A stretch of DNA of 64,000 nt from Coccinella septempunctata (GCF_907165205.1 NC_058192.1:34872001-34936000); one strand, 5' to 3'; positions 21,647 to 32,639 are shown, numbered from the stretch's first letter. Numbers and translations are program-made. Notes: generated by a model not told the origin, from the sequence alone.

Positions 21647-22420
21647 TTATTTAAAGTGCAATGGACATCCATAAAATGTCCATTTTTGAAAGTACAGTAA
21701 ATGTCCATAAATGTATCCTACGAATGTTGAAAAATGAATAATTATGGATACACGAAATGACACATTGGCTTACAGAAAAGTACAATTTCTGGAAGTATAT
21801 ATTTATATCCAGATCCGAACATCCAAAAGATGTACATTCATGGATAATTCACGTTGATCCAAAAACGTACGTTGAATGGACGTACACTAACGTACAATTT
21901 CTGATAGTACAATTAAGATCCAGATTTGTATATCCAGAGGATGTCCAATAAGGGACGTATATGGATGTTTGTCCAACATCCCTTATTCAAAGTACAATGG
22001 ACATCCATAAAACGTCGATTTTTGAACGTAGAGTAAATGTCCAGAAATGTACATCCTATGAATGTTGAGAAATGAATAATTATAGATACTAGAAAATGAT
22101 ACATCCAGTTGTCGTACAGAAAAGTACAATTTCCGGAAGTACATATTTATATCCGGATCCGAACATCCAAAAGATGTACATTCTTGGATAATTCACGTTG
22201 ATCCAAAAATGTACGTTGAATGGACGTACACTAACGTACAATTTCTGATAGTACAATTAAGATCCAGATTTGTATATCCATAGGATGTCCAATAAGGGAC
22301 GTATATGGATGTTTGTCCAACATCTCTTATTTAAAGTACAATGGACATCCATAAAACGTCCATTTATGAACGTACAGTAAATGTCCAGAAATGTACAATC
22401 CATTGGACTTCCATATAATG
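21647..22420. repeat. 344-bp tandem duplication
   Basis: The segment with GTACAATTTCTGGAAGTA at 21780 recurs as GTACAATTTCCGGAAGTA at 22124, a 344-bp period. About two full units and a partial third are present. Units are rich in GTCCAT/GTAC motifs related to the 24-bp satellite. Confidence 0.75.
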
Positions 22421-22499
22421 TCCGTGGACGTTTGTACTTCATTTGGATATAAAATGGACGTCCATTGGACGTCGTCATGTGCTGTATGGGTATACCCAA

Positions 22500-22930
22500 T
22501 AACCTAGAAGATTTACATATACAACATATTGGTTGAAGAAGAACGTAATTATCTAGTTTTACCTTTCCATGAACAACTTACCAATAGAATCAAAGCATTG
22601 GTACCTAGAGAAAAATTCAAAATTGCGATTAAAAATGTCAAACCTCTGAGGAAAATTTATACAAAATTGAAAGATAAACTTTAGAACAATAATAGATCCT
22701 ACGTTATATACAAAATTAATTGTTTAAATTGCGATCAATGTTATATCGGCCAAACTACAACAAAATTAAAACAAAGGATTGCTCTACATATAAATAATAT
22801 CGGGACTAACAAGAATACATGTGCTCTTGCTGTTCATTTTCTAGAGGAACAAAATGAACCAAATTTTGATAATGTAGGAATATTAGATTCTGAAAAAAAA
22901 TCCAACAAAGAGAAATTTTCTTGAAATGGT
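22500..22930 (+). pseudogene. GIY-YIG endonuclease of Penelope element 1
   Basis: The segment reads KFKIAIKNVKPLRKIYTKLK, then after a stop YVIYKINCLNCDQCYIGQTT, TKLKQRIALHINNIGTNKNT and CALAVHFLEEQNEPNFDNVG. CxxCYIGQT is the GIY-YIG nuclease signature of Penelope-like elements. Stop codons (about 22683 and later) break it. Confidence 0.75.
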
Positions 22931-23650
22931 TAGAATTTCACAAAATTCAAATAGTATGATCTCAAGAAGAGATATAGGTGGTCTCAGTTCCATGTTTTCT
23001 TATTTCATTCATTTCGATTCAAATCACTCAAATAGTACCAATATTTAAAAAAATTCTAATTACAGTAGGTATCTAAATTGTGAAATGATATATTGTCAAC
23101 TGACATTCTGAGTCAAAATTGCTGCTATCCCACTAATAAAAATCGTTATAATTCACGTAACAGCAAAGAATTACAATGTAATTATTTAGGTCAGTATTCA
23201 TACTGCTTGGTTATTATGAATAATGACCATTAAAGTTGGCAATTTGATAAATTTGAATTACTTTACGATAATTTCTCACATTGCCCGGTCATTATAAATA
23301 CCGCTATTACTTCTTTGGGCACTTTGATTAATTGACAGCAATGGGACAACCACGTGCGTGTGGTGTGATTCTGGCTGGCCAATCGGCATTCATTAGGTTT
23401 GTTCGTAGAGTGGTTTGCAACGGTTGTGAACTGTACAGAGCAAGCGCTATTGCATTTTAGGGTAGCGACAATCTATTTGCGCTTGCTCTTTCAATCGGCT
23501 GTCGCCTGCGCCAGTACCTGTGGCTTGCGTCGCTTTATTTTTGTTTTTGAATATTATTTAGCTTATGTGCGACCAATGCTTATTGATGTATGTCTTAAAC
23601 TGACTTTGGGTTCTGTTTATTTAGTGTTAGTGATTTTTCTATAAAATAAA

Positions 23651-25108
23651 ATGCAGGAACAGTTAGTAACTGATGTCAGTGACATGAAGCATCGTTTTAA
23701 TGAACGTCTTGATGAATTATGTTCGTCAAAAGCTCAGAATACACAAATTCTCACAAAGCCACAATACTTGGAGTTAATAGAAAAGGTTAAAACATCTAGG
23801 AGCAAAGTGGTAAATAAAAAACCCGAGGATTATCAGCGTTTACGTAGATTTGACGTAATGACCATTGGAGAGAAGGAAAAGTTGATAGTTCCTGTAGAGG
23901 AAGGTAAAGAACAGATAAGATTTCACGTACATAGGGAAGAGATATTTCAACTCATGATGCACATATAGCAATTGGGCACGGTGGGCGAAACCGTATGGAA
24001 AAAGAGCTAAATTCAAAGTATAAAAACATTACAAGGGAAATGATTGTTACATACCTAAATTTATGTATGACCTGCGAAAAAAAACACAGTGTGCCAAAAA
24101 AAGGCTTAGTTGTTAGACCGATACTAAGTAAGAATAGGAATTCAAGATGTCAAGTCGATTTAATTGACATGCAGTCACAAGCAGATGATCAATATAAATT
24201 CATACTTGTATACCAAGACCATCTTACTAAATTTATTCAACTTCGACCTCTTAAAAGCAAAAGAGCAGAAGAAGTAGCTTATGTGCTTTTGGATATTTTT
24301 TCAATTTTTGGTGCGCCCAGTATTTTGCAAAGTGATAATGGGAGAGAATTTGCTAACTATGTAGCATGTGGCCCGAGTTGAAGATGGTGCATGGGAAGCC
24401 CAGACACTCTCAAAGTCAGGGTTCCGTAGAACGTGCGAATCGGGACGTGGAAAATATGCTTTGTTCGTGGCTAGAAGACAATATCACCAGTAAATGGTCA
24501 GAAGGCTTACGTTTTGTACAGCTAATGAAGAACAGAGCTCATCATAGTGGCATCAACTGTACTCCGTATGAGGCCATGTTTGGAACAAAGTTAAAATTTG
24601 GCCTAAAAAGTTTTTTACCCACAGATGTTCTGCATAATATAAATTGTGAAGAGTACTTAGAAGTTCTTGTAAAAGATCAGAACAATTTACAGTCTGTAGA
24701 AGAAGGTCCACTGCAAAATAAACCTGAATCACATGTGTTTGCGAAGCTACCGGGTCCAAGTCAACATGATGAGGAGGAAGAACTTTCTCTAGATAGTTAT
24801 GTTCGAACTTCACCTTTGCTAGCTAAACCAAGTCCTGATTTACATAATAAAGAATTTCAAGAATCTTTCGGGCATGAAGATTCCTCGGAGGAACCCTATG
24901 TGAAAAAAAGGAAAGCCGACATATTGAAAATTAGGCAGATATCAGCAAACAATCTAAAAAAACAAGCTGAAAAAATGGTTCAAACTTCTAACTCAAAATA
25001 CCCTGATGCTAAAAAAGGTGACACAGTTAGAGTTCGAGTCCCAGATGTCGACAGAGGTCGCACCGATGGAAGAAATATTTTGGCATTTGTTCTTGAAGTA
25101 ACAGATAC
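23651..25108 (+). pseudogene. KRBA2/SCAND3-like integrase transposase, N-terminal and catalytic part
   Basis: The protein starts MQEQLVTDVSDMKHRFNERL. It contains the zinc-binding His-Cys region (HGGRNRMEKEL, LCMTCEKKH) and the integrase core: Asp in CQVDLIDMQ, Asp in LQSDNGREFAN, and Glu in QGSVERANRDVENML. The C-terminal part has VPDVDRGRTDGRNILAFVLE. Frameshifts lie near 23953 and 24360. It resembles the transposon-derived proteins KRBA2 and SCAND3 of animals. The reading frame is cut at 25108 by an RTE insertion and resumes at 26851. Confidence 0.8.
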
Positions 25109-26839
25109 ACATTAACACTTTTCTTGGCGGATGAAGAAGTACAGAAAGCTGGAGATTATTGAAACAATTAAGACAAAATCAAGATAAAGACATCATATCT
25201 ACTATCCCAATGAGCAAATGGGAATCATATTTTGGAAGCCTACTAACTGAAAATAGACAACAATTCAAATCGAACAATGAAATATCACAACAAATAACTA
25301 TTACCGCATCTCCAATAAGATTGAGCTTCCAGGAGGTGAAGGAAGCATGCAAACAACTGAAAAATGGAAAATCATCCGGACCGGGAGATATACCAGGAGA
25401 ATTAATAAAACATGGAACAAGAGACTTATTTAGACACCTACAAAAATTGTTTCAGATGTGTGTTAATGGCGCTGAGATCCCGAACGACTGGAAAACGGCA
25501 TACATGTCTACAATCTTCAAAAAAGGAAAACGTGATGACTGTTCAAATTACAGAGGCCTGGCAGTTACAAGCACTCTGAGCCTAGTGTATGGAAAAATAT
25601 TGAAGAGGAGAATTGAAAGCGAGTATCAGGAGATGGAAATGGAAGAGCAAGCGGGTTTTAGAGCGGGAAGATCGACCGTAGACCATCTTTTTACGCTGAC
25701 CCAGATAATAAAAAAGAAAACGGCAAAAGACCTGGAATTATATTTATTATTTGTGGACCTCCAAAAAGCCTACGACAGTATACCCTTGACAAAATTATGG
25801 GATGCGCTGGAAGAAACTAACTTGAACGTTAACATGATAAGAGCCATCAAGAATCTTTATAAGAACTCCACTGCCAGAGTCAAGATAAAGAATACACTCT
25901 CAAATTATATACACATCACAAAAGGACTACGACAGGGATGTTGCCTCTCCCCAGTGCTCTTCAAGATATATCTTCAAAAGGCCTTACAACTATGGAGAAA
26001 GAAATGTGGAGCAATGGGAATCCCCCTAAATGACGAGAAAACCCTATACACATTGTTTTTTGCGGACGACCAAATACTACTAGCCCAAGACCAACAAGAC
26101 CTCGAGTACATGACAAGAAAACTCATTGAAGAGTATGAGAAATGGGGGCTAGAACTTAATATTGCGAAAACCCAAAGAATGAGCATAGGAGGAACTAGAG
26201 AAGATGTCGTACTGGAAGATGGACGAGTAATTAAAGATTGTGAGGAATATAAGTACCTAGGATTGAAAATAACTAGAGATGGATTGATGGATGAGGGTAT
26301 AAAGGAACGGGTAGTTCTGGGCAGGAAGGCGATATCAATGTTGAATGGAGTTTTATGGGATCAAAGAATATCCAAAGACAACAAAAAGAGAATATATAAT
26401 ACCATTGTAAGAAGTATGATAACCTATAGAAGTGAAGTTTGGCGGTTGAAAAAAAGAATGGAGAATGTACTGTTGGCGACCGAGATGCATTTTTGGAGGA
26501 GGGCAGCAGGAAGATCTAGGACTGAAAGGATAAGGAATGAAAGAATAAGAGACATCATGGGTATAAAACACACAATTGTGGACGACATCAGAACAAAACA
26601 ATTGGTATGGTTTGGGCATGTCCAACGAATGCCAGAAGACAGAATACCCAAACAGACATTGCTGTGGAAACCACTAGGGAGAAATAGAAGAGGTAGACCA
26701 AGGCTGAGCTGGAGAGAGGGAATTGACAGAGAACTAAGAGATAGAGACATACCTGAGGATTTGTGGACAAATAGAGAGGAGTGGAGATTGGGTGTCGGAA
26801 AACGACGTAGAACGTTTTGAGCCGGCTTACATATATATA
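25109..26839 (+). mobile_element. RTE-type retrotransposon copy 2, 5' truncated, 11-bp TSD
   Basis: GTAACAGATAC flanks the insertion (25098-25108 and 26840-26850). The element keeps only the RT and C-terminal part and ends a few bases after its stop codon with an ATATAT tail, the short 3' end usual for RTE. Removing it restores VTDTNLYKLG of the host transposase. Confidence 0.88.
25159..26820 (+). CDS. RTE-type reverse transcriptase, 5' truncated
   Basis: A 553-codon open frame without stops encodes RT fingers (KSSGPGDIPGELIKHG, STIFKKGKRDDCSNYRGLAV), palm A (LLFVDLQKAYDS, about residues 197-207), GLRQGCCLSPVLF, and the catalytic FFADDQILL (about 300-308). The C-terminal tail has LVWFGHVQRMPEDR and RGRPRLSWREGIDRELRDRD, typical of RTE/BovB-like proteins. 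The frame has no proper ATG start because the 5' end, with the endonuclease, was lost on insertion. It differs clearly from the RTE at 38.5 kb and is a separate family. Confidence 0.85.
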   Translation: MKQLRQNQDKDIISTIPMSKWESYFGSLLTENRQQFKSNNEISQQITITASPIRLSFQEVKEACKQLKNGKSSGPGDIPGELIKHGTRDLFRHLQKLFQMCVNGAEIPNDWKTAYMSTIFKKGKRDDCSNYRGLAVTSTLSLVYGKILKRRIESEYQEMEMEEQAGFRAGRSTVDHLFTLTQIIKKKTAKDLELYLLFVDLQKAYDSIPLTKLWDALEETNLNVNMIRAIKNLYKNSTARVKIKNTLSNYIHITKGLRQGCCLSPVLFKIYLQKALQLWRKKCGAMGIPLNDEKTLYTLFFADDQILLAQDQQDLEYMTRKLIEEYEKWGLELNIAKTQRMSIGGTREDVVLEDGRVIKDCEEYKYLGLKITRDGLMDEGIKERVVLGRKAISMLNGVLWDQRISKDNKKRIYNTIVRSMITYRSEVWRLKKRMENVLLATEMHFWRRAAGRSRTERIRNERIRDIMGIKHTIVDDIRTKQLVWFGHVQRMPEDRIPKQTLLWKPLGRNRRGRPRLSWREGIDRELRDRDIPEDLWTNREEWRLGVGKRRRTF

Positions 26840-26850
26840 GTAACAGATAC

Positions 26851-27130
26851 TAATCTGTATAAATTAGGCACGAAACACGAAATTCTAAATCAACTTTATG
26901 CCAGGAACCAATTTACAATATGTAATGAGAAGTTTATATATGGCGAAGATATTCCACAGACAGAGATTTCACTAAGAGAATGTGTAAGATTGTCATCCAA
27001 GACAGGGGGCCAAGGCTATAGTCGATGTAGCTGTAAAGGTGGCTGTAAATCCGACAAGTGCAAGTGTCGTAAAGAAAAAAAGCTATGTAACTCGAAATGT
27101 CACCAAAGTGGGAGCTGCTCTAATAAATAG
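26851..27130 (+). pseudogene. KRBA2-like transposase, C-terminal cysteine-rich part
   Basis: After the RTE the frame resumes with NLYKLGTKHEILNQLYARNQ and ends with a cysteine cluster (CSCKGGCKSDKCKCRKEKKL, then CNSKCHQSGSCSNK). The cluster probably binds zinc and is usual at the end of this family. Upstream codons back to 26792 belong to the RTE tail. Confidence 0.8.
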
Positions 27131-27520
27131 ACCCTCTATGTATTGCTTCATATTGACATTTTGTGTAAATATAAATTTGTAAGTGCGTACATATGTAATA
27201 CATTATTTTTATTTGGACTTAAGTTTTGTTTGTACTTATTTCATCGCCACCCGTTTGTTTGTGAGCATGTGGAATTTTATTTGGTATTTTTTGTTTGTTA
27301 CTTTATCAGTTAGGTATGTAAAAATTTGTCATTTTTTATAAGAAATATGAATAAAAATGATTTTCAAATTGCCCACTTTACTTTTAGCATTATACATAAT
27401 GACCGGGCGATGTAATATTTGCAAAATAATTTATCATTTTGTCATATCCTTTTGGGCACTTTTCAAATTGACCGGGCATTATAAACAATGCCCAATTATG
27501 TTCATTGCCCGTAACATATG

Positions 27521-27542
27521 TTTATATATATATATATATATA
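27521..27542. repeat. TA microsatellite
   Basis: A short TA run between the integrase transposon and Penelope element 2. Confidence 0.8.
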
Positions 27543-27642
27543 ATCGAGGTGAGATACTAGTCGTCAGGAGATATCGAAGAGGTTAAGGGTGTTTCGACTT
27601 TTGGGCAGTTAGTTAAAGTCAATTTGTATTAACAGCTCTATA

Positions 27643-27671
27643 TTTCGTCCGAACTTTGTGGACTTCTTCAG
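27643..27671 (-). ncRNA. Hammerhead-like core, sense copy, Penelope element 2
   Basis: The minus strand carries CTGAAGAA, then GTCC and GGAC able to pair as stem II, then GAAA. This is the conserved hammerhead core arrangement. Its inverted twin is at 29088-29116 on the plus strand. A good stem III and cleavage site are not obvious. Confidence 0.45.
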
Positions 27672-27689
27672 GAGCATACTGTAAAAAAA

Positions 27690-28027
27690 GGAACTTTATC
27701 TTATGTTCTAATGTGCATACATGACAGTGGACTTACAATACTAAGACATAAACAGGGGCACAGCTTCAAGAAAAAGGCACAATTGCTGAAGGCTGTCAGT
27801 CCACATTATCATAATAACAAATTTTATGGGGTATTGTACGATGTTAATATTATTTTTCCTAATTATCTCGAAAATATAGCGGCGCATAACAAAATGAAGT
27901 AAGTGACGTGACGAACACAGAACAGGAACATAGAACAACATATGACATGGATTGTTTTTCTTGACAGGGATGATTTTGTTTCTTAATTATTATTTTATTT
28001 TAAAACCACCTTTTTATGTGGGAATAT
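27690..28027. other. 3' untranslated part of Penelope element 2
   Basis: The stretch lies between the stop of the Penelope gene and the left pLTR. I see no conserved coding or repeat feature in it. Confidence 0.5.
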
Positions 28028-29068
28028 TCACTCTGTAAGATCCTGCGGGTTTCGTCCATATTGATCACATCTTAGGAGAAAACTATATATACTGCTGAGA
28101 TTGCTTGTATCTGATTTCGTATTCATTGTGTTATTTTGTTGTATATGGCACATCTCGAGGAATAAGCGTTTGTTATAGTTGTCTTCTTGTTCTAATACCA
28201 TTACGTTATCGAAATCTGCGTTGTGACCTGTGTTTCTAATGTGTTGGCCTAGTGCACATCGGTCTGGGCGAATGGTGGAATCGCTTTTGTGCAGGGAAAT
28301 TCTTTTTGCTAGGGCTTGTGAAGTCTGTCCTATGTACACCTGGGGGCAATGTTTGCACTTTATCTGGTAGACTACGTTTCGTTTAAACGAGTTTTTTAAT
28401 TTTTCCTTTGTGTTGCTGAAAAATGATTTGGTGGCCACTAGGGTGTATCTTGCGACTTTTATGTTCATGTATTTTTTGAATAGTTTGGTTAGCTCGAATG
28501 TCAACTCTTTGATGTATGGTAACTTTGCGAAGGTGATTCGGTCTTGAATGTCATCATCATTGCCCCCATTTTCAGCCGTCAGGGTTGGCTCTGGAGGGCG
28601 TGTTGTGCTGTATAGTAGTTTTTTAAGTAGTTGGTTGGAGTACCCATTGTCTTTCATTAGTTGGAATAGCCTTCCTAGTGCTCCTTTTGTCAATGTGGGA
28701 TGTGTGATGTCTTCGATTCTTTTCTTTAGGCCTAAGATGGTGTTCACTTTTATTTTGATGTTGTGGTATGACGACGCATTGATATATCTGCCGGAACTGC
28801 TTGGCTTCTGGTACCAGTCCAATTTTATAGTATTATCTTCTTGCCTGATCAGTTTGGTATCTAGAAAAGGCACGCTTCTATTTGATTCTCTTTCTATTGT
28901 GAACTGTATGTGGTCGTCAAAATTGTTGAATATCTCCAAAACTTCTGTTTCGCGGTCACCGGGCATGGATATTATCAGGTCGTCTACATATTGGCAGAGG
29001 AATGATGGTGTAAAGGAAAGCCTTCTGAGCTGGGTCTTAATTAGGGTTGACATTGCTATCTTTGCCAA
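28028..29068 (-). CDS. Penelope-like RT (C-terminal half) with GIY-YIG endonuclease
   Basis: A 346-codon intact frame starts inside RT and carries the catalytic CQYVDDLIISM at about residues 25-35. It continues through FTIERESNRSVPFLDTKLIR and WYQKPSSSGRYINASSYHN, both conserved in Penelope-like elements, and ends with a GIY-YIG nuclease (VYQIKCKHCPQVYIGQTSQA, about residue 230 onward). Such elements prime reverse transcription at nicks made by this nuclease. The N-terminal RT fingers are absent, so the copy is truncated even though the remaining frame is clean. Confidence 0.85.
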   Translation of the reverse strand: MAKIAMSTLIKTQLRRLSFTPSFLCQYVDDLIISMPGDRETEVLEIFNNFDDHIQFTIERESNRSVPFLDTKLIRQEDNTIKLDWYQKPSSSGRYINASSYHNIKIKVNTILGLKKRIEDITHPTLTKGALGRLFQLMKDNGYSNQLLKKLLYSTTRPPEPTLTAENGGNDDDIQDRITFAKLPYIKELTFELTKLFKKYMNIKVARYTLVATKSFFSNTKEKLKNSFKRNVVYQIKCKHCPQVYIGQTSQALAKRISLHKSDSTIRPDRCALGQHIRNTGHNADFDNVMVLEQEDNYNKRLFLEMCHIQQNNTMNTKSDTSNLSSIYSFLLRCDQYGRNPQDLTE

Positions 29069-29087
29069 AATTTTTTACAGTATGCTC

Positions 29088-29116
29088 CTGAAGAAGTCCA
29101 CAAAGTTCGGACGAAA
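29088..29116 (+). ncRNA. Hammerhead-like core, antisense copy, Penelope element 2
   Basis: CTGAAGAAGTCC, a nine-base loop, GGAC and GAAA follow one another, identical to the minus-strand copy at 27643-27671. It lies on the sense strand of the LysRS intron, about 400 bp before the last exon. Confidence 0.4.
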
Positions 29117-29181
29117 TATAGAGCTGTTAATACAAATTGACTTTAACTAACTGCCCAAAAGTCGAAACACCCTTAACCTCT

Positions 29182-29460
<279 letters not shown>

Positions 29461-29499
29461 CATATTACGTGTTTATTAAAATCGTGTTAATTCTTTTAG

Positions 29500-29580
29500 G
29501 AGGTACTTCTCTTTCCAATGATGAAACCTGATGATCCATCTAAAAAAATCAAGCAAGAATTAAATGGTCTACCTGAGTAA
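29500..29580 (+). CDS. LysRS: Lysyl-tRNA synthetase, last coding exon
   Basis: After the acceptor TTCTTTTAG the exon encodes EVLLFPMMKPDDPSKKIK, then QELNGLPE and TAA at 29578-29580. This is the conserved end of LysRS, directly following NNNIK at the donor 24.35 kb upstream, in phase 0. The segment is only 27 codons including the stop, which explains why it is easily missed. The C-terminal tail beyond KPDD is normally variable. Together with the exon at 4801 it shows that the gene is still intact across the transposon-filled intron. Confidence 0.92.
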   Translation, partial: EVLLFPMMKPDDPSKKIKQELNGLPE

Positions 29581-29616
29581 CCACAAAAAAATTGAATTCT
29601 TTCATAACATTGAAAC

Positions 29617-29622
29617 AATAAA
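29617..29622 (+). promoter_or_regulatory. LysRS polyadenylation signal
   Basis: AATAAA lies 37 bp after the LysRS stop codon, followed by a T-rich stretch (about 29647-29660). It is the first such signal downstream of the stop. Confidence 0.65.
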
Positions 29623-29639
29623 TGAAACTTTACTTCAAG

Positions 29640-31003
29640 TGTAGTAATATTTTTTTATTAGTTCCACAATTTTTTTCCACCTTGAATACAGGTATTCCTC
29701 TACTGGTCCATGTCAAAAATGCAGCTCACTAAGCATTTTCCTGCCGTCCAAATAAAGTACGGAAACAGCGAGCGTGTTGAAACCGTTTTTGTAAACGCAT
29801 ATACGCACACATAACACGATTCACGACCGATCTATTCATAGTACAGATCGTTGCAGTAAAGTCAAAACCAAAATGTTGAATTTGGGAGGTTCCTGCATAC
29901 CGTGAAAAAACTGATGTCCATATCAATGATGGTTTAGCGGAATTTCGTCAAAAATATTTACTCCTATCTCAGCTACTCCTGCACAGTGAACACAGTTTTG
30001 GTACAATGTGTGTTTTCTCGTTCTCCGGGTTCTAAATAAATTACGGAGGAAATTTCTCATTTAAATATGTAAGTGTTCGATATGAGATGAGCTTTGTTTA
30101 ATACCGTTTTGCTTATTTATTCAAAAATAAGAGTGTTTTAGAGGTTATCATAAATAATTTTGATCGAATTCTTGTTGCACATGGTTTTTAAGTATCAAAT
30201 ATTCAATGAAAGCGTTTTACTTTTCAACCTTATACGAGATACGAGTATAAATCATATAAATCAAGATACGTTTATTTATGAGATACGTGTTTCATACATT
30301 TATATGATAATTCTGAAATCATCAATTACGAAATTCATAGATTGTGGAAAGAAGAGTGAAATTCCAAGTCAAGCTAATTTTGAAGTAGTACCGTCTATTG
30401 GGTAACTTCAGACGAAATATGAAGTTTTCCTCTGAATACAAAAAAGTGAAAGGTGAAAATATTAATGTATAATAGATTCTTTCGTATCTTCTTTGAACAT
30501 ATTTCATATAAAAAATAATGAAAATTAGGGTTAATAATTCAAAATAAGTTGACACTGCAGATTAAAAACCCAACTTAGTTTCTCTGTAAAAAAGATTTTT
30601 GTTTTTATTATTCACATTATTCATGGGATATAATAACATTATGTACAAAAATCTTTTTCTGTAAAAAAGATACGACATTCAATGCTATTAATTACAAAGT
30701 TTCCAATTTCTTACGATCTGAAAGTTTTAGAACAGGGATAGTATAGAACGAGTTTAATGACCCAGTAGATAGTAAAGTATTGAAGAAGAAAAAGAACGAG
30801 TTGATAATAATCATAGAAAAAAAACATACACAATCATCCACTAATGAACTGAACTGACCCATTCATAATAATCAAACTTAAGATATTGATTCTTTTTAAC
30901 ATCACACCCCTGGGGAAGAAAGTATTCATTATTCATGTAGTTTTTGTTTCAAGTGCAGGGGTTAGTTTGGATATATGAAAAAAGTTGGACTCGGATTTCC
31001 TCA
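29640..31003. other. Intergenic DNA downstream of LysRS
   Basis: AT-rich sequence without convincing genes. A minus-strand open frame of 65 codons (29729-29926) has no family features. Two partially matching AAAAAGAT-rich segments (about 30580 and 30650) are the only repeats I noticed. Confidence 0.5.
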
Positions 31004-31310
31004 GGGCCGACTGCACCGTACATATTTCTAAGTGGAGCTTAGCCAAGTTTCACTTATATTTTAAGTTGAAGTGCACCGTAGAAAATTAAATGGCGCTTGA
31101 CTAAACCATAGCACGGTATAAGATTTCGAGTGCGAAGTTGCAATCCACCATAGAATAGGCCATATTTCCCATTTAAGATGAAGAAAAATGAGTTTTTATA
31201 TGAAATTCTCTGTTCAGCCTGCTCATAACGGCAAAATTCAAACGATAGATAGTTATTAGTTATCTACGGTTCTCGCAGCTTACAAAAATATAAAGCCTTC
31301 TGAGAAGATT

Positions 31311-32101
31311 TTGGAAATGGAGATTGAAAATAAACGGTTTCGAGGTATAAATTATTCGCTCGCGGAGAAACAGTTGCTGTTACAATTATTGAGTGGCGGA
31401 AAACATATAATAGAAAATAAAAAGACAGATGCGCAATCCTGGAGAGAAAAAGTTGGTGCTTGGGAAAAAATTACTCGGCAGTTCAATAGCATATGTCTCC
31501 AATGAAGATATTTCGCTGCAAAGAATCTTTAAAAAAGTTTCATAAAAATAAAAAGAAAGAAGTGAAGAAGCTTGTGGCAACACAAAAAAGAAATTGTATG
31601 GCCACAGAGAGGGAGGAGCTATGAAAATAGATGATCCGTGCGCAGAACTGGAAGAAGAAGTTGTCACAATACACCGCGAGGAATTGGAGAATCAATAGGA
31701 GGTACGATTTCATTGTTGGCATTTCTAGCATATTTAATGATATAATTTCATGATGTAATTTTTTTTCAGGAATCTATCGACTGGGGTCATCACACTGCTC
31801 AGAATTTAAGAACTCCTCTTTACAAAGAACTCTCAGAAACAAAAAGATTCTGAGAAAACTGGAAAGTGGATTTTCAGAAGACGTCCTGGTGTAGTAAAAG
31901 CTGTACATACAAGTGACTTATCAAGAAAATATCATGAAGTGGCGGATTTAAAAAAAGCTTATTTGGAAAATGAAATGAAGAGATTTAAAAGGAAAGACGG
32001 TAGGCTGAGCATCAGCTTCGAATGAAACAGAGGGACTTGGAAATTAAGGACTTGCAGCTAAAGAAATTGAAAAATCTAGAATTATTGAACAATACTTGTT
32101 G
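31311..32101 (+). pseudogene. Harbinger Myb/SANT-like DNA-binding protein, broken
   Basis: The start MEMEIENKRFRGINYSLAEK, followed by LLLQLLSGGKHIIENKKTDA and a WEKITRQFN helix, is the Myb/SANT-like domain of PIF/Harbinger accessory proteins, which help the transposase bind ends and enter the nucleus. After a stop at about 31503 the family signature continues in another frame (AMKIDDPCAELEEEVVT). A second exon after the TTTTTTCAG near 31770 reads DWGHHTAQNLRTPLYKE. A charged coiled tail ends about 32101. Several shifts disrupt the frame. Confidence 0.75.
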
Positions 32102-32178
32102 ATTTTTTGTAGAAATAAAAAAAAAAACGAGTAAACCTGAATAAATTGATTCAATTTATTAAATTTCCAAGAGTAAAA

Positions 32179-32571
32179 TCATAAATTCCCAAAGTAGTCT
32201 TGGATGAGCCTTGTACGAATTAAAATATTGCTCGCTGTTGCAGTGCTCTCGGGAACATTTGGGAGATTCCCGTTTCTATTCATCTGATTTAATTCCTCCA
32301 CGTCAAATTCTTCATCAATATCTGGTTCACTTTCACCTAATCCTCTTGCAAAATTATGTAGTATGGCTGTGGCTATAATAATTGCCATACCATAGTTGTT
32401 CCCATTTTAGGCCTACAGCCATATTCTAGGATTGGAAACCGTCTTTTCCATATACCAAAGCACCGTTCTATGGTATTTCGGGTCCTTATATGGGCTTCAT
32501 TGTAAAGATGTTCTGCTCTTGAGTTAGGATTCAGTAGTGGTGTCAATAGATATTTCTTTATAGAATAACCA
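32179..32571 (-). pseudogene. Harbinger (DDE_Tnp_4) transposase, last exon
   Basis: The exon begins after TTCTGAACAG on the minus strand and encodes GYSIKKYLLTPLLNPNSRAE, HLYNEAHIRTRNTIERCFGI and WKRRFPILEYGCRPKM. These are close to HARBI1-type transposases; the Glu of NTIERCFG is catalytic. A frameshift near 32385 separates this from the C-terminal AIIIATAILHNFARGLGESE. Upstream exons with the two catalytic Asp residues are gone. Confidence 0.82.
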
Positions 32572-32639
32572 CTGTTCAGAAAAAAAGAAATTGTTAAATC
32601 CAATAATTTATTCCATATTTATTTTTCAAACTTGCCTAA

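Larger units (their letters stand above)
20028..22490. mobile_element. CCCATACAGCACATG-terminus element with satellites and a captured exon, TSD TA
   Basis: Terminal inverted repeats are CCCATACAGCACATG and CATGTGCTGTATGGG. TA flanks both sides (20026-20027 and 22491-22492). Removing the element with one TA restores the Penelope frame (ILFN/IPNNLEDL), which confirms the boundaries. Inside are a 24-bp satellite, two spliced exon-like segments on the minus strand, and a 344-bp tandem duplication. No transposase was found. Confidence 0.75.
19030..23155 (+). mobile_element. Penelope-like element 1, deleted and interrupted
   Basis: A broken Penelope-type RT (19431-20025) and a GIY-YIG endonuclease (about 22500-22930) are split by an inserted element (20028-22490). 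Outside them lie inverted matching segments: CGATTTTCATTAATGGGATA near 19027 and its inverse near 23115-23148, as expected for the inverted pLTRs of this class. A later integrase-type transposon (23162 onward) cuts the right end. Confidence 0.7.
23162..27509 (+). mobile_element. KRBA2/SCAND3-type integrase DNA transposon
   Basis: The element has a single integrase-like gene with a 5' leader (23340-23650) and a 3' end with AATAAA near 27350. Terminal regions contain related inverted sequence rich in TGCCCGGTCATTAT on both sides. CGTAAC flanks the proposed ends (23156-23161 and 27510-27515). It lies at the right end of Penelope element 1. An RTE retrotransposon is inserted in the gene. The structure suits Ginger-like cut-and-paste elements, which use retroviral-type integrases, but I cannot confirm the TIR class. 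Confidence 0.6.
31004..32638. mobile_element. PIF/Harbinger transposon, right part lost
   Basis: The left end begins GGGCCGACTGCACCGTA, with repeated GCACCGTA motifs inside (about 31010 and 31070). It is followed by the two convergent genes characteristic of Harbinger elements: a Myb/SANT-like gene on the plus strand and the DDE transposase on the minus strand. The transposase stops in an intron where a Tc1 end (32640) begins, so the right end and upstream exons are missing. Confidence 0.8.

Noticed and set aside
29729..29926. 65-codon minus-strand frame downstream of LysRS
   Set aside because: There is no conserved motif, no splice context and no supporting repeat. It is likely chance.
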